64,000 nt of DNA from Croceicoccus estronivorus (GCF_001625325.1 NZ_JRQQ01000010.1:113491-177490); one strand, 5' to 3'; positions 28,349 to 39,712 are shown, counted from the first letter of the stretch. Translations and numbers: made by a program. The notes: a model not told the origin generated them from the sequence alone.

Positions 28349-29713
28349 ATGGCATCACGCGCCGACAATCTTGCGAGTAACCTTAATCTCGCTAATTTCT
28401 CGAAAGCCACCGAGCTCAAGAATCGTATCTGGTTTACGGTCGGTGCGTTGATCGTATTCCGCTTTCTCAGCTTTGTGCCGTTGCCTGGCGTCAATCCGCT
28501 GATCCTGCAGGACCTGTACGCGCAGACCCGGGGCGGAATTCTCGACATTTTCAACACTTTCTCGGGCGGTAGCCTTGAGCGTATGAGTCTCATCGCGCTC
28601 GGTGTCATGCCCTACATCACTGCTTCGATCGTGGTGCAACTCGCCGCCTCGCTGCATCCTTCGCTCATGGCCTTGAAGAAGGAAGGCGAAAGCGGACGCA
28701 AGAAGCTCAATCAATATACGCGTTACGGCGCGGTGTTCCTCACTGTGATCCAGGGGTGGTTCGTCGCTTCCGGGCTTGAGGCTTATGGTGCTCAGAGCGG
28801 CCTGCAAGCCGTGGTGAATCCGGGCTACATGTTCCGTATCGGAGCGGTCATCAGTCTCGTCGGTGGGACAATGTTCCTGCTTTGGCTGGGTGAACAGATA
28901 ACCAGTCGCGGGATCGGGAACGGTGTGTCGCTCATCATCATGGCGGGCATTGTCGCGCAGTTCCCGACTTTTACCGCCAATCTCTTTGAAGGCGGCCGCT
29001 CGGGTTCGATCAGCGCGTTCACCATTGTTGCGCTGGTATTGATGATCGTGGGTCTGATCCTGGTCATTTCTTTCATGGAGCGTGCCCAGCGGCGCCTGCT
29101 GATCCAGTATCCGAAGCGTGCGAGCCAGCGCGGCATGATGCAGGCGGATCGTTCGCATCTGCCGCTCAAGCTGAACACGTCTGGCGTCATTCCGCCTATT
29201 TTCGCCAGTTCGCTGCTGCTCTTGCCGCTGACAATTACGCAATTCGCCGGAAACTCGGTTGATCCCGAGAGCACGATGGGCGGTATTGTCGTGACGATGA
29301 ACCAATACCTCCAGCACGGCCAGCCAATGTACATGGCGCTCTATGCTGCGGGCATCATCTTCTTTACGTTCTTCTACACCGCAGTGGTTTTCAACCCTGA
29401 GGAAACAGCCGAGAACCTGAAGAAGAATGGAGGGTTCATTCCCGGCATTCGTCCAGGCAAGAACACGGCCAATTATCTGGATTACGTGCTGACCCGGATT
29501 ACCGTGATCGGCGCGATCTATCTGACAGTGGTTTGCGTCGCGCCGGAGTTTTTGTTGGCGGAAACGGGTGTGCGTCTGTTCTTCGGCGGTACCAGCCTGT
29601 TGATTGTGGTGAACGTGACGGTTGATACAATCACTCAGATTCAGTCACATCTTCTGGCTCACCAGTATGGTGATCTCATCAAAAAGGCCAAGTTGAAAGG
29701 CCGGCTTCGCTAA
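28349..29713 (+). CDS. secY: Protein translocase subunit SecY
   Basis: The 454-residue channel subunit of the Sec translocon in the inner membrane. Ten transmembrane segments are expected and the hydrophobic runs fit. Motifs: RIWFTVGALIVFRFLSFVPL, GGSLERMSLIALGVMPYITA, and LKKNGGFIPGIRPGKNTANY. ATG at 28349 gives the usual start; a GTG or other codon at 28316 would add eleven residues. Co-oriented with rplO and adk, as in other spc operons. Confidence 0.97.
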   Translation: MASRADNLASNLNLANFSKATELKNRIWFTVGALIVFRFLSFVPLPGVNPLILQDLYAQTRGGILDIFNTFSGGSLERMSLIALGVMPYITASIVVQLAASLHPSLMALKKEGESGRKKLNQYTRYGAVFLTVIQGWFVASGLEAYGAQSGLQAVVNPGYMFRIGAVISLVGGTMFLLWLGEQITSRGIGNGVSLIIMAGIVAQFPTFTANLFEGGRSGSISAFTIVALVLMIVGLILVISFMERAQRRLLIQYPKRASQRGMMQADRSHLPLKLNTSGVIPPIFASSLLLLPLTITQFAGNSVDPESTMGGIVVTMNQYLQHGQPMYMALYAAGIIFFTFFYTAVVFNPEETAENLKKNGGFIPGIRPGKNTANYLDYVLTRITVIGAIYLTVVCVAPEFLLAETGVRLFFGGTSLLIVVNVTVDTITQIQSHLLAHQYGDLIKKAKLKGRLR

Positions 29714-29746
29714 GCCAGGTTTGAGCGCTCTAACAGGGAGAGCTGC

Positions 29747-30394
29747 GTGAATATCATTCTTCTCGGACCGCCTGGAGCGGGCAAGGGCACTCAGGCGCAA
29801 CGGTTGGTCGAGCGGTTCGGCATGCGTCAGCTTTCGACCGGCGACATGCTTCGCGCCGCAGTCAAGGCGGGTACCCCGGTCGGCCTGAAGGCCAAGGCCG
29901 TGATGGAGGCTGGCGAACTCGTTTCCGACGAGATCGTGTCGGCTCTGATTTCGGATGAGCTGGCGGCGATGGGTTCGGACGTGGGTGCGATCTTCGATGG
30001 TTATCCGCGGACTGAAGCCCAGGCTGTCTCGCTTGAAGCTATTCTCGATAGCCACGGCCGGAAGTTGGATCATGTGATCGAACTGGACGTCGACGAAGAC
30101 GCGCTGGTGGAACGTATCACTGGCCGGTTTACCTGCGCGAGCTGCGGGAAGGGCTATCATGATCGGTTCGAACGCCCCGAGAAGGAAGGCGTTTGCGACA
30201 AGTGCGGCTCGACCGAATTCAAGCGGCGTCCTGATGACAACGAGGAAACCGTCCGGACCCGCATGGCCGAATATCGCGCCAAGACCGCGCCGATCCTGCC
30301 GTTCTATGAAAAGAACGGTATTGTCTCGCGCGTTGACGGCATGGCCGATATGGATGCGGTGACGGCTGCGATCGAGGCAATTCTCAATCGGTGA
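29747..30394 (+). CDS. adk: Adenylate kinase, zinc-lid type
   Basis: Interconverts 2 ADP with ATP and AMP. The 215-residue product has the P-loop GPPGAGKGTQ, STGDMLRAA and DGYPRT. The lid has four cysteines, C130, C133, C150 and C153 (CASCGKGY and CDKCGS), the structural zinc site of the long form. Start is GTG 29747 after GGGAGA. It follows secY in the standard order. Confidence 0.97.
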   Translation: MNIILLGPPGAGKGTQAQRLVERFGMRQLSTGDMLRAAVKAGTPVGLKAKAVMEAGELVSDEIVSALISDELAAMGSDVGAIFDGYPRTEAQAVSLEAILDSHGRKLDHVIELDVDEDALVERITGRFTCASCGKGYHDRFERPEKEGVCDKCGSTEFKRRPDDNEETVRTRMAEYRAKTAPILPFYEKNGIVSRVDGMADMDAVTAAIEAILNR

Positions 30395-30395
30395 T

Positions 30396-30419
30396 GCGGT
30401 GGGGCTTTGACCCCGCCGC
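30396..30419 (+). terminator. Hairpin after adk
   Basis: GCGGTGGGG (30396-30404) pairs with CCCCGCCGC (30411-30419) with one T-G pair and loop CTTTGA. It overlaps the adk stop region and lacks a T run. Probably the 3' end of the spc transcript. Confidence 0.5.
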
Positions 30420-30497
30420 CCCAATTTACTATAAGTGCGGTCAGTTAGCGTGAGGTCTTTGACCTTGTACGCATTTGTTCGCCTGCGAAGTCGGATG

Positions 30498-30526
30498 TTG
30501 ACGTTTCGCGCGAATCATTTTATGCG
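30498..30526 (+). promoter_or_regulatory. Candidate promoter of the alpha operon (rpsM)
   Basis: TTGACG (30498-30503), a 17-base spacer, then TATGCG (30521-30526), 172 bases before the rpsM start. The -35 is good and the -10 is weak. The 304-base gap between adk and rpsM has no gene and contains the adk terminator, this site and an attenuator-like hairpin at 30552-30593. Confidence 0.4.
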
Positions 30527-30551
30527 CCCCATTCACTCGACAGATCGGATG

Positions 30552-30593
30552 AGTCCGGCCGGCCGCAAGAAATGCGTGCCATCCGGGCTTTTT
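30552..30593 (+). promoter_or_regulatory. Attenuator-like hairpin in the rpsM leader
   Basis: AGTCCGG (30552-30558) pairs with CCGGGCT (30583-30589) with one G-U, followed directly by TTTT. It lies between the candidate promoter and rpsM. It may be a transcription attenuator for rpsM-rpsK-rpoA-rplQ. Confidence 0.4.
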
Positions 30594-30698
30594 GCTATCC
30601 CAGCCTTCCGAACTGCCAGTGCAGGCGCGTTGAGATAAGAGACCGCGTTGTTCCCAGTTCGGGGAATTTCGCCGCCTCTTGTGGAGCAGGAGAATTAA

Positions 30699-31067
30699 GT
30701 GGCTCGTATTGCCGGGGTAAACATCCCCACCAACAAGCGCGTGATCATCGCGCTTACCTATATTCACGGTATTGGCCCCAAATCGGCGAAGGATATCGCT
30801 GACAAGCTGGGCATTGAACACAGCCGGCGCGTTCAGGACCTGTCCGACGCCGAAGTGCTTCAGATCCGCGAAGCGATTGATGCCGAATATATGGTCGAGG
30901 GTGACCTTCGTCGCGAAACTGCGATGAATATCAAGCGTTTGATGGACCTGGCCTGCTATCGCGGGTTGCGTCACCGTAAGGGATTGCCCGTTCGTGGGCA
31001 GCGCACGCACACCAATGCCCGTACCCGCAAGGGTAAGGCGAAGCCGATCGCAGGTAAGAAGAAGTAA
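30699..31067 (+). CDS. rpsM: 30S ribosomal protein uS13
   Basis: A 122-residue head protein forming intersubunit bridges: [38 protein letters not shown] and [20 protein letters not shown]. Start is GTG 30699 after GGAGAAT. First gene of the alpha operon. rpmJ (L36), found just before rpsM in many bacteria, is absent here. Confidence 0.97.
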   Translation: MARIAGVNIPTNKRVIIALTYIHGIGPKSAKDIADKLGIEHSRRVQDLSDAEVLQIREAIDAEYMVEGDLRRETAMNIKRLMDLACYRGLRHRKGLPVRGQRTHTNARTRKGKAKPIAGKKK

Positions 31068-31122
31068 GCAATCCGGGCAACCGGTGGGCTTTTCTTCCAT
31101 TCTTTAGGACAGGATACTAACC

Positions 31123-31512
31123 ATGGCACGCGAACCACAGCGCATTCGGCGCCGCGAGCGTAAGAATATCACCAGCGGCGTCGCACACGTGAACGCCAGC
31201 TTCAACAACACCATGATCACGATCACGGATGCCCAGGGCAACGCGATCAGCTGGTCCAGCGCCGGCATGATGGGTTTCAAGGGCAGCCGTAAGTCCACGC
31301 CGTATGCCGCCCAGGTGGCTGCAGACGACGCCGGCAAGAAGGCGGCGGAGCATGGCGTCCGCACTCTGGAAGTTGAAGTGAAGGGCCCGGGTTCGGGTCG
31401 TGAGAGCGCGTTGCGCGCTCTGCAGGCGGTGGGTTTCACCATTACGTCGATCCGCGATGTGACCCCCATCCCGCACAACGGTGTGAGGCCGTCGAAGCGT
31501 CGCCGCGTCTGA
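31123..31512 (+). CDS. rpsK: 30S ribosomal protein uS11
   Basis: A 129-residue platform protein: [40 protein letters not shown] and [20 protein letters not shown], the invariant C-terminal segment. Follows rpsM by 55 bases. Confidence 0.97.
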   Translation: MAREPQRIRRRERKNITSGVAHVNASFNNTMITITDAQGNAISWSSAGMMGFKGSRKSTPYAAQVAADDAGKKAAEHGVRTLEVEVKGPGSGRESALRALQAVGFTITSIRDVTPIPHNGVRPSKRRRV

Positions 31513-31621
31513 TTTGAACCTGCCTGGCAGCCTGACGAGGCTGCCATCCTTCGGATCGGCCGCGGCGCTCAAAAGGCGTCTAGCGGCCGTTCCCGCCAGA
31601 TAAGAACCCTAGGGGAATTAC

Positions 31622-32677
31622 ATGTCCGTCAATATCAAGAACTGGCAGGAACTGAAGAAGCCCAACAGCCTCGATATCAAGCCTGGCGGTGACGGCAAGC
31701 GCAAGGCAACCTTCGTTGCCGAACCTCTGGAGCGCGGCTTTGGCCTGACGCTTGGTAATGCTCTGCGCCGGGTGCTGCTCTCCTCGCTTCAGGGGGCAGC
31801 GATCACGTCGATCAAGATCGAGAACGTATTGCACGAGTTCTCTTCGCTTGCGGGCGTACGCGAGGATGTCACCGACATCGTCCTGAACATCAAGCAGGTT
31901 GCGCTGAAGATGGAAGGCGAGGGGGCGAAGCGTCTCCAGCTTTCGGTTACCGGTCCGGCTGAAGTGAAGGCCGGCGATATTGCGGTGTCCGGCGACATCG
32001 AAGTGATGAACAAGGATCTCGTGATCTGTCACCTCGACGAAGGCGCGACGCTGAACATGGAACTGACCGCCGATACCGGGAAGGGTTACGTGCCCGCGGT
32101 TCAGAACCGTCCGGCCGATGCACCGGTAGGTCTGATCCCGGTGGATTCCCTGTACTCGCCGGTTCGCCAGGTGAGCTACAAGGTCGAGAATGCGCGTGTC
32201 GGTCAGGAACTCGATTACGACAAGCTCTCGCTGACGGTTGAAACCGACGGAACGGTAACGCCGGAAGATGCGGTGGCTTATTCCGCACGGATCCTGCAGG
32301 ACCAGCTGGCCCTGTTCGTCCACTTCGAAGACGCCATCCCGCAGGGACCGTCGGCGATGATCGGAGTGGCCGCGCAGCCGGAAGAAAACGATGCCAACCA
32401 GCTCAACCGTTACCTGCTCAAGAAGGTGGACGAGCTGGAACTGTCGGTTCGCAGCGCCAATTGCCTCAAGAACGACAATATCATCTATATTGGCGATCTG
32501 GTTCAGAAGACCGAGGCGGAAATGCTGCGGACGCCGAACTTCGGCCGCAAGTCGCTTAACGAGATCAAGGAGGTCCTTTCCTCCATGGGTCTGCGGCTTG
32601 GCATGGATATCCCGGGCTGGCCGCCTGAGAACATCGAAGAAATGGCCAAGAAGCTGGAACAAGAGCTTCTCGGCTAA
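31622..32677 (+). CDS. rpoA: DNA-directed RNA polymerase subunit alpha
   Basis: A 351-residue subunit that dimerises to nucleate RNA polymerase. The N-terminal domain has [20 protein letters not shown] and [17 protein letters not shown]. The C-terminal domain has [20 protein letters not shown] and [20 protein letters not shown], the part that touches activators and UP elements. AGGGGAAT precedes the ATG. Between rpsK and rplQ as expected; rpsD is not in the cluster. Confidence 0.98.
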   Translation: MSVNIKNWQELKKPNSLDIKPGGDGKRKATFVAEPLERGFGLTLGNALRRVLLSSLQGAAITSIKIENVLHEFSSLAGVREDVTDIVLNIKQVALKMEGEGAKRLQLSVTGPAEVKAGDIAVSGDIEVMNKDLVICHLDEGATLNMELTADTGKGYVPAVQNRPADAPVGLIPVDSLYSPVRQVSYKVENARVGQELDYDKLSLTVETDGTVTPEDAVAYSARILQDQLALFVHFEDAIPQGPSAMIGVAAQPEENDANQLNRYLLKKVDELELSVRSANCLKNDNIIYIGDLVQKTEAEMLRTPNFGRKSLNEIKEVLSSMGLRLGMDIPGWPPENIEEMAKKLEQELLG

Positions 32678-32763
32678 ATCACACGGGCGATGGCGGCAGG
32701 CCCTGGATTGCCGCCAGTACCGGGGTACCTCGTACGGCCCCCTTACGAACGGAGTAAAATGAA

Positions 32764-33183
32764 ATGCGCCACAAGATTTCCGGCCGCAAGTTGCAGCGCA
32801 AGTCCGGCCACCGCACCGCTCTCCTGCGCAATCTGGCTGCTTCGCTGATCAAGCACGAGCAGATCCTGACGACCACGCCCAAGGCGAAGGAACTTCGTCC
32901 CTATGTCGAAAAGCTGATCACGCTGGCAAAGCATGGGGGCCTTTCCAACCGTCGTCTGGCGCACAGCCGGGTGATGGACGAAGCACAGGAAAAGAAACTC
33001 TTCGAAGTGCTGGCTGAGCGTTACAAGGATCGTGAAGGTGGTTACACCCGCGTGATCAAGGCCGGTATCCGTGCCTCTGACGCGGCACCGATTGCTATCA
33101 TCGAACTGGTCGATCGCGATGTCGACGCAAAGGGTCAGGATAGCGGCCCGGTTGCTGGTGAAGAGGAACTGGCCGACGCCTGA
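32764..33183 (+). CDS. rplQ: 50S ribosomal protein bL17
   Basis: A 139-residue protein at the tunnel exit: [58 protein letters not shown]. It has an acidic tail after residue 120. Last gene of the alpha operon; a long-stem terminator follows. Confidence 0.97.
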   Translation: MRHKISGRKLQRKSGHRTALLRNLAASLIKHEQILTTTPKAKELRPYVEKLITLAKHGGLSNRRLAHSRVMDEAQEKKLFEVLAERYKDREGGYTRVIKAGIRASDAAPIAIIELVDRDVDAKGQDSGPVAGEEELADA

Positions 33184-33209
33184 TCGGTTCCACACCTGGA
33201 TAAGCCATT

Positions 33210-33255
33210 GAAAGGGCGGGCGCAGCCATTAGGGTTGCACCCGCCCTTTCCTTTT
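33210..33255 (+). terminator. Terminator after rplQ
   Basis: GAAAGGGCGGG (33210-33220) pairs with CCCGCCCTTTC (33240-33250), with further GCA/TGC pairing inside, followed by CTTTT. Ends the ribosomal cluster, and lies just before the prolyl oligopeptidase start. Confidence 0.85.
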
Positions 33256-33265
33256 GGAGCATGCC

Positions 33266-35482
33266 ATGCGCCGTTTCGCGCGATACATTGCCGGCGCGCC
33301 TGCCCTGTGCCTGATGCTGGCTCAGCAGCCTCTGGCTGCACAGAATGCTACCGGAGCAGATACGACCTTGCCGACATCCCAGACCACGCTTGGCTATCCC
33401 GAAACCCGCCGTGACGATGTGGTGGAGCAGTTGTTTGGCGAGAAGATCAGCGATCCTTACCGCTGGCTGGAGGACGATGTTCGCAACAATGCCGAGGTGG
33501 CGGACTGGGTCGCGCGGGAAAACGCGGTAACGCAGGCCTATCTCGATCGCCTGCCGGATCGTGCATGGTTTTCCTCCAAGATCGGTGAGCTCATGGATTA
33601 CGAGCGCTTCTCGATCCCCGTTAAAGCGGGCGGGCGCTATTTCTATGAACGCAACGCCGGGCTGCAGAACCAGTCCCAGCTGTTCATGCGCAAGGGATTG
33701 AAGGGGAAGCCACAACTGCTGCTCGATCCTGCACAGTGGTCGGACGACGGCACAACTGCGCTGGATGCCTGGAAACCATCACCCGATGGCCGCTATGTGC
33801 TCTATAGCATTCAGGATGACGGCAGCGACTGGCGCAGGCTGGCAGTATTGGATGTGCGAAACGGGGAGAATCTTCCCGATACGATCAGGTGGGCGAAGTT
33901 TACCAGCCTTGCATGGATCGGGGATGAGGGGTTTCTCTATTCGCGCTTTCCCGAGCCCGAAGAAGGTCAGGATTTTCAGGCGCTCAATTACAATCAGGCG
34001 ATCTATTTCCATCGTCTCGGCACCGATCAGGGGCAGGACGAACTCGTTTTCGCCACGCCGGATCATCCCGAACGAAGCCACTATGCCGAGGTGACGTACG
34101 ATGGCCGCTGGGCGGTTATTACCAGCGCGGTGGGGACGGATGCGCGATATGAAATCCACGTCATCGACCTGGCGAAACGCGGCAAGAGTGGCTGGTTTGC
34201 CCGGCCTCTTATTACCGGATTCGACAATGCGTGGAATCTTATCGAGGGCGTGGGCGGGGTGCTCTGGTTCACAACCAACGAGGATGCACCGCGTTTCCGC
34301 GTGGTAGCGATCGATCTCGATGCACTGTCGCCACGCTGGTATGAAGTGGTGCGGCAGAGTGACGAGACGATCAACGCGGCATCGCTGGTGGGCGACAGGC
34401 TGGTGATTTCCTACCTGAAAGATGCCGCTTCGCGAGCGTTGATCTTTGAACTGGGGAGCGGCCAGGTCGATGAAGTGCTTCTCAACGGCCTGGGAACAGC
34501 GAGCGGATTTACCGGCAAACCTGGCGATCCCGAAACGTTTTACAGTTTCGCCAGCTTCAATCGCCCGGCCGGCATTTACCGGATGGACCTGTCGACCAAG
34601 GCCATGCAGCCTTTCGCTTTGCCGGAGCTGACATTCGATCCTGAGGCCTATCTGGTTGAACAGCGTTTCTACACGTCGAAGGATGGCACGAAGGTGCCGA
34701 TGTTCATTGTCCGCAAGCGCAGTGTCGCCGGAGCCAACCGGGCGGTTCCGACATTGCTTTACGGCTATGGCGGATTCGATATCTCCCTGACGCCGGGCTT
34801 CTCCGCCGTGCGCATGGCCTGGCTCGAGGCCGGAGGCGCTTTTGCGTTGGCGAATATCCGGGGCGGGGGCGAATATGGGAAGGACTGGCACGACGCTGGA
34901 CGGTTAGGCAACAAGCAGAACGTGTTCGACGATTTCATTGCTGCGGGGGAATATCTCAAGCGTGAGGGGATCACGCCTGCCAATGGCCTCGCCATAGAGG
35001 GCCGATCCAATGGGGGGCTGTTGATGGGGGCCGTCACGAACCAGCGGCCCGACTTGTTCGATGCCGTCCATGCCGCAGTCGGCGTGATGGATATGTTGCG
35101 GTTCGACCGTTGGACTGCCGGCCGCTATTGGGTCGATGATTATGGCCACCCGGACAGGGAAGAGGATTTCCGGGTGCTGCGTTCTTATTCGCCGTACCAC
35201 AACATCCATTCGGGTGCGGACTATCCGGCGATCCTCGTAACCACGGCTGACACGGATGATCGGGTGGTGCCGGGGCACAGCTTCAAATACGCCGCTGCTT
35301 TGCAGGCGGCTGATATTGGCAGCAAGCCGCATCTTATCAGGATCGAAACCGGGGCAGGGCATGGATCCGGCAAGCCGACGGATAAGCAGATTGCCGAAGG
35401 TGCGGATGTCCTCGCCTTTCTTGCGAATTGGACGGGTTTGCATGCACCGGCCCACCCTGCGGTAGGTCGTTCAGAAAAATAA
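33266..35482 (+). CDS. Prolyl oligopeptidase family serine peptidase, exported
   Basis: A 738-residue S9A peptidase that cleaves peptides, often after proline, presumably in the periplasm. A signal peptide (RRFARYIAGAPALCLMLAQQ, end near LAA-QN) is followed by the propeller start DPYRWLEDD. The hydrolase domain carries the triad: Ser581 in GRSNGGLLM, Asp664/665 in DTDDRVVP and His699 in GAGHGSG. ATG at 33266 follows GGAG by six bases; a TTG at 33254 is in frame but in the terminator tail. Same strand as rplQ but separated by the terminator. Confidence 0.92.
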   Translation: MRRFARYIAGAPALCLMLAQQPLAAQNATGADTTLPTSQTTLGYPETRRDDVVEQLFGEKISDPYRWLEDDVRNNAEVADWVARENAVTQAYLDRLPDRAWFSSKIGELMDYERFSIPVKAGGRYFYERNAGLQNQSQLFMRKGLKGKPQLLLDPAQWSDDGTTALDAWKPSPDGRYVLYSIQDDGSDWRRLAVLDVRNGENLPDTIRWAKFTSLAWIGDEGFLYSRFPEPEEGQDFQALNYNQAIYFHRLGTDQGQDELVFATPDHPERSHYAEVTYDGRWAVITSAVGTDARYEIHVIDLAKRGKSGWFARPLITGFDNAWNLIEGVGGVLWFTTNEDAPRFRVVAIDLDALSPRWYEVVRQSDETINAASLVGDRLVISYLKDAASRALIFELGSGQVDEVLLNGLGTASGFTGKPGDPETFYSFASFNRPAGIYRMDLSTKAMQPFALPELTFDPEAYLVEQRFYTSKDGTKVPMFIVRKRSVAGANRAVPTLLYGYGGFDISLTPGFSAVRMAWLEAGGAFALANIRGGGEYGKDWHDAGRLGNKQNVFDDFIAAGEYLKREGITPANGLAIEGRSNGGLLMGAVTNQRPDLFDAVHAAVGVMDMLRFDRWTAGRYWVDDYGHPDREEDFRVLRSYSPYHNIHSGADYPAILVTTADTDDRVVPGHSFKYAAALQAADIGSKPHLIRIETGAGHGSGKPTDKQIAEGADVLAFLANWTGLHAPAHPAVGRSEK

Positions 35483-35596
35483 CTCTATTCCTGAATGATT
35501 GCTGTCACGGGAGTTCAGCATCCCATCACGGGCGAATCGCTAAAACCATTCTCATAGCCGGGCAATCCCGTCCCGGCGGAAGTGAGGATGAGAGTG

Positions 35597-36121
35597 ATGA
35601 AGATTCTATCCAAAGCCCTGGTCGGGACCGTCGCCGCAGGTGCGATGGCGGTAACTTCGGCCTCTCCCGCGTTTGCTCGCGATAACGATGGTATCGGAGC
35701 GGGTGAAGTGATCGCCGGTGCATTGATTATCGGCGGTATTGCCGCGATTGCGGCCGCTGCGTCCGATAATGACCGTGACCATTATCGCGACCGCTATGGT
35801 TATGACGGCTACAGCCGTTACGGTTATCGTGATCGGGACGATTATATGCGCCGCGGAAATCCGCGCCAGGCTGTCGAAATGTGTGTCCGTACAGCGGAGC
35901 GCCAGGCGAGCCGGTACAGCTATGGCCGTGCGAATGTCACCGATATTCGGGACATAGATCGCAAGTCCAATGGCTATACGGTGAAGGGCCGCATCGCGGT
36001 GTCCGATAAGGGCAGCCGCTGGCATTCTTCCCGCCGCGGATATGACACCGGCAACTTTACCTGCAAGGTGCGCTATGGCCGGGTTGTCGATCTGGACTTC
36101 AAGAATATTCGCGGTCTTTGA
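35597..36121 (+). CDS. Exported Arg/Tyr-rich protein, paralogue 1
   Basis: A 174-residue product with a signal peptide (MKILSKALVGTVAAGAMAVT, cleavage near AFA-RD). It has a hydrophobic Gly/Ala helix (AGEVIAGALIIGGIAAIAAA), then an Arg/Asp/Tyr-rich linker (about residues 57-85) and a C-terminal domain with one Cys pair: AVEMCVRTAE and NFTCKVRYGRVVDLDF. The next gene has the same layout. ATGs at 35588 and 35597 are both possible. Function unknown; the glycine-rich helix may insert in a membrane. Confidence 0.75.
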   Translation: MKILSKALVGTVAAGAMAVTSASPAFARDNDGIGAGEVIAGALIIGGIAAIAAAASDNDRDHYRDRYGYDGYSRYGYRDRDDYMRRGNPRQAVEMCVRTAERQASRYSYGRANVTDIRDIDRKSNGYTVKGRIAVSDKGSRWHSSRRGYDTGNFTCKVRYGRVVDLDFKNIRGL

Positions 36122-36137
36122 GTAAACTTATGAAAAC

Positions 36138-36170
36138 GCGGTGCCGGGTTTGAAAGAAATCCGGCACCGC
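36138..36170. terminator. Inverted repeat between the two paralogous genes
   Basis: GCGGTGCCGG (36138-36147) pairs with CCGGCACCGC (36161-36170), loop of 13. No T run follows on the plus strand, so it may stabilise the upstream mRNA rather than terminate fully. Confidence 0.5.
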
Positions 36171-36263
36171 ACTTTGGCGGTTCAGCCCGCCGCAAGTATC
36201 ACACGTCTAGTCGTCGGTAATAGAATATGCGGGTATGCCGCATTGCGTGAAAGGGGTTCCACA

Positions 36264-36887
36264 ATGACCCGTTCTGTTTCGAAGGTTGCTGCTGCTGTCG
36301 CACTGGCCGCATGCACTTCCATGACTGCCGTACCTGCCATGGCAGCGCCGTTGCCGGCACCGACCCAATCGCATGGCGCTATCGCCAGTACTGCCGGTGG
36401 CTGGACGTCCGAGGACGATACCGTGCAGGCACGGCGATGGGATCGTTATGGCCGGTATCCCTATTACGGGCGCTACCATCGCCATCGCGGCGGAGTGGAT
36501 GCGGGCGATGTGCTGGCCGGCGTGCTTGTCCTTGGTGGTATCGCAGCCATTGCCAGTGCTGCCAGCAATGCGAACAAGAATCGCGATTATCGCGAGCGGG
36601 ACTATCGCACCGAAGATTATCGCTATCGCAACGATGACTATCGCGATCAGGACTACAACTATCGTGATAGCGGCCCTGATGGCTATGCTTCAGGCCGTGG
36701 CCTCGATCGTGCGGTCGATATGTGCGTTGCCGAGATCGAGCGCGGAGACCGGGTGGACAGCGTCGAAGGCGTTGATCGTTCGGCGAGCGGTTGGCGCGTC
36801 GAAGGGTATCTTCGCGACGGGCGCAACTTCAGCTGTGCGATCGATTCCGACGGACGCGTGCGCGGTATCGAATACGGCCGCCGGTAA
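36264..36887 (+). CDS. Exported Arg/Tyr-rich protein, paralogue 2
   Basis: A 207-residue product with a signal peptide (MTRSVSKVAAAVALAACTSM, cleavage near AMA-AP). As in the gene before it, a Gly/Ala helix (AGDVLAGVLVLGGIAAIASA) is followed by a linker of DYR repeats (YRERDYRTEDYRYRNDDYRD and on, about residues 112-142) and a C-terminal domain with AVDMCVAEIE and NFSCAIDSDGRVRGIEY. ATG at 36264 follows AAGGGG. The shared architecture points to a tandem duplication. No function known. Confidence 0.75.
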   Translation: MTRSVSKVAAAVALAACTSMTAVPAMAAPLPAPTQSHGAIASTAGGWTSEDDTVQARRWDRYGRYPYYGRYHRHRGGVDAGDVLAGVLVLGGIAAIASAASNANKNRDYRERDYRTEDYRYRNDDYRDQDYNYRDSGPDGYASGRGLDRAVDMCVAEIERGDRVDSVEGVDRSASGWRVEGYLRDGRNFSCAIDSDGRVRGIEYGRR

Positions 36888-36903
36888 TCCAAATTCATCA
36901 CTC

Positions 36904-36939
36904 TGCCGCAGTATCGTGCCTGGGCTCGATACTGCGGCA
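36904..36939. terminator. Bidirectional terminator between convergent genes
   Basis: TGCCGCAGTATCG (36904-36916) pairs perfectly with CGATACTGCGGCA (36927-36939), a 13-bp stem with a 10-base loop, between the plus-strand paralogue 2 and the minus-strand lpdA. Confidence 0.75.
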
Positions 36940-36975
36940 TGAGGTACCTTTCCCGCCTCCGGGCGGGCCAGAATT

Positions 36976-38379
<1,404 letters not shown>

Positions 38380-38446
38380 TTTCAACTCCGTGAAGCGCGC
38401 CCCGCGCTGGAAATTGGGACGAGCGGACGTAGTTCAGACCCTCAGC

Positions 38447-38468
38447 ACCGTTCCCGCAAAGGAACGGT
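38447..38468 (-). other. Intercistronic hairpin sucB-lpdA
   Basis: ACCGTTCC (38447-38454) and GGAACGGT (38461-38468) form a perfect 8-bp stem with a 6-base loop, nine bases beyond the sucB stop. Without a T run on the minus strand, it is more likely an mRNA-stability or processing element. Confidence 0.45.
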
Positions 38469-38476
38469 AAAAGGGA

Positions 38477-39712
38477 TCACAAATCGATCAGCAGGCGCGT
38501 CGGATCCTCGATCGCTTCCTTGATGATCTTCAATGCCGTAACTGCCTCACGTCCGTCGATAAGCCGATGGTCGTAGGACAGGGCGATATACATCATCGGG
38601 CGAATGACGATCTCACCATCGACCACGACCGGACGATCTTCAATGCGGTGGAGCCCGAGCACTGCCGACTGGGGCGGGTTGATGATCGGAGTCGACATGA
38701 GCGAGCCGAACACGCCGCCGTTGGAAATCGTGAAAGTGCCGCCTTTCATGTCATCCATGGTCAGCGTGCCGTCCTTGGCTTTCTTGCCATAGTCGGCGAT
38801 CGCCTTCTCGATACCGGCGAACGAGAGCTTGTCGCAATCGCGGACCACCGGCACGACCAACCCGTTGGGGGCGCTGACCGCGACCGAGATGTCGACGAAA
38901 TCGTGATAGAGGATCTCATCCCCGTCGATCTGCGCGTTGACGGCGGGAACGTCCTTCAATGCAAGGCAGGCCGCCTTGGCGAAGAAGCCCATGAAGCCGA
39001 GGCGCACATCGTGCTTCTTCGCGAACAGATCCTTGTATTTGTTCCGCGCTTCAATCACCGCCGACATATCGACATCGTTGAAAGTGGTCAGCAGGGCTGC
39101 CGTATCCTGCGCACTTTTCAACCGCTTCGCGATGGTCTGGCGCAGGCGGGTCATCTTTACCCGTTCCACATTGCGACCGCCACCAACCGCAGGGGCTGCG
39201 GCTGCGTCAGATGCGGCAGGCGAGGGTGCCGAGCCCGAATCCCGCGAGCCTGCATCCTTGGACTTCGCAGCGGCGAGGACGTCTTCCTTGGTCAGACGGC
39301 CATCTTTGCCCGTGCCCTTGATTGTCGAAGGATCGACACCGTGTTCCAGAACCGCGCGCCGCACCGCCGGAGACAGGGTCTGGGAAGCATCGTGAGCCGC
39401 TTCCTTAGCAGCTGCCGGGGCCGGAGCAGGGCTTTCCTTGGCGGAAGGAGCGGGGGTAGCCGTGGCACCGGCACCGCCTTCGTTCAGCAGGGCGATGACC
39501 GCGCCCACTTCCACGGTATCACCGACCGCAACGACCTGTTCGGCCAGTACGCCATCGGAAGGGGCAGGGACTTCCACTGCCACCTTGTCCGTTTCGAGAC
39601 TGACGATGGGCTCGTCCGCTTTCACGGCTTCGCCTGGCTGCTTGAGCCATTCACCAACGGTCGCTTCGGTAACCGATTCGCCCAGAGTGGGGACTTTGAC
39701 TTCGATCGACAT
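38477..39712 (-). CDS. sucB: 2-oxoglutarate dehydrogenase E2 (dihydrolipoyl succinyltransferase)
   Basis: Forms the core of the 2-oxoglutarate dehydrogenase complex and makes succinyl-CoA. The 411-residue product has a lipoyl domain ([20 protein letters not shown], lysine in TDKVA), an Ala/Pro linker, an E3-binding domain ([20 protein letters not shown]) and the acyltransferase domain ending [14 protein letters not shown] with the catalytic His/Asp. Twenty bases after sucA and before lpdA, in the expected order. Confidence 0.96.
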   Translation of the reverse strand: MSIEVKVPTLGESVTEATVGEWLKQPGEAVKADEPIVSLETDKVAVEVPAPSDGVLAEQVVAVGDTVEVGAVIALLNEGGAGATATPAPSAKESPAPAPAAAKEAAHDASQTLSPAVRRAVLEHGVDPSTIKGTGKDGRLTKEDVLAAAKSKDAGSRDSGSAPSPAASDAAAAPAVGGGRNVERVKMTRLRQTIAKRLKSAQDTAALLTTFNDVDMSAVIEARNKYKDLFAKKHDVRLGFMGFFAKAACLALKDVPAVNAQIDGDEILYHDFVDISVAVSAPNGLVVPVVRDCDKLSFAGIEKAIADYGKKAKDGTLTMDDMKGGTFTISNGGVFGSLMSTPIINPPQSAVLGLHRIEDRPVVVDGEIVIRPMMYIALSYDHRLIDGREAVTALKIIKEAIEDPTRLLIDL

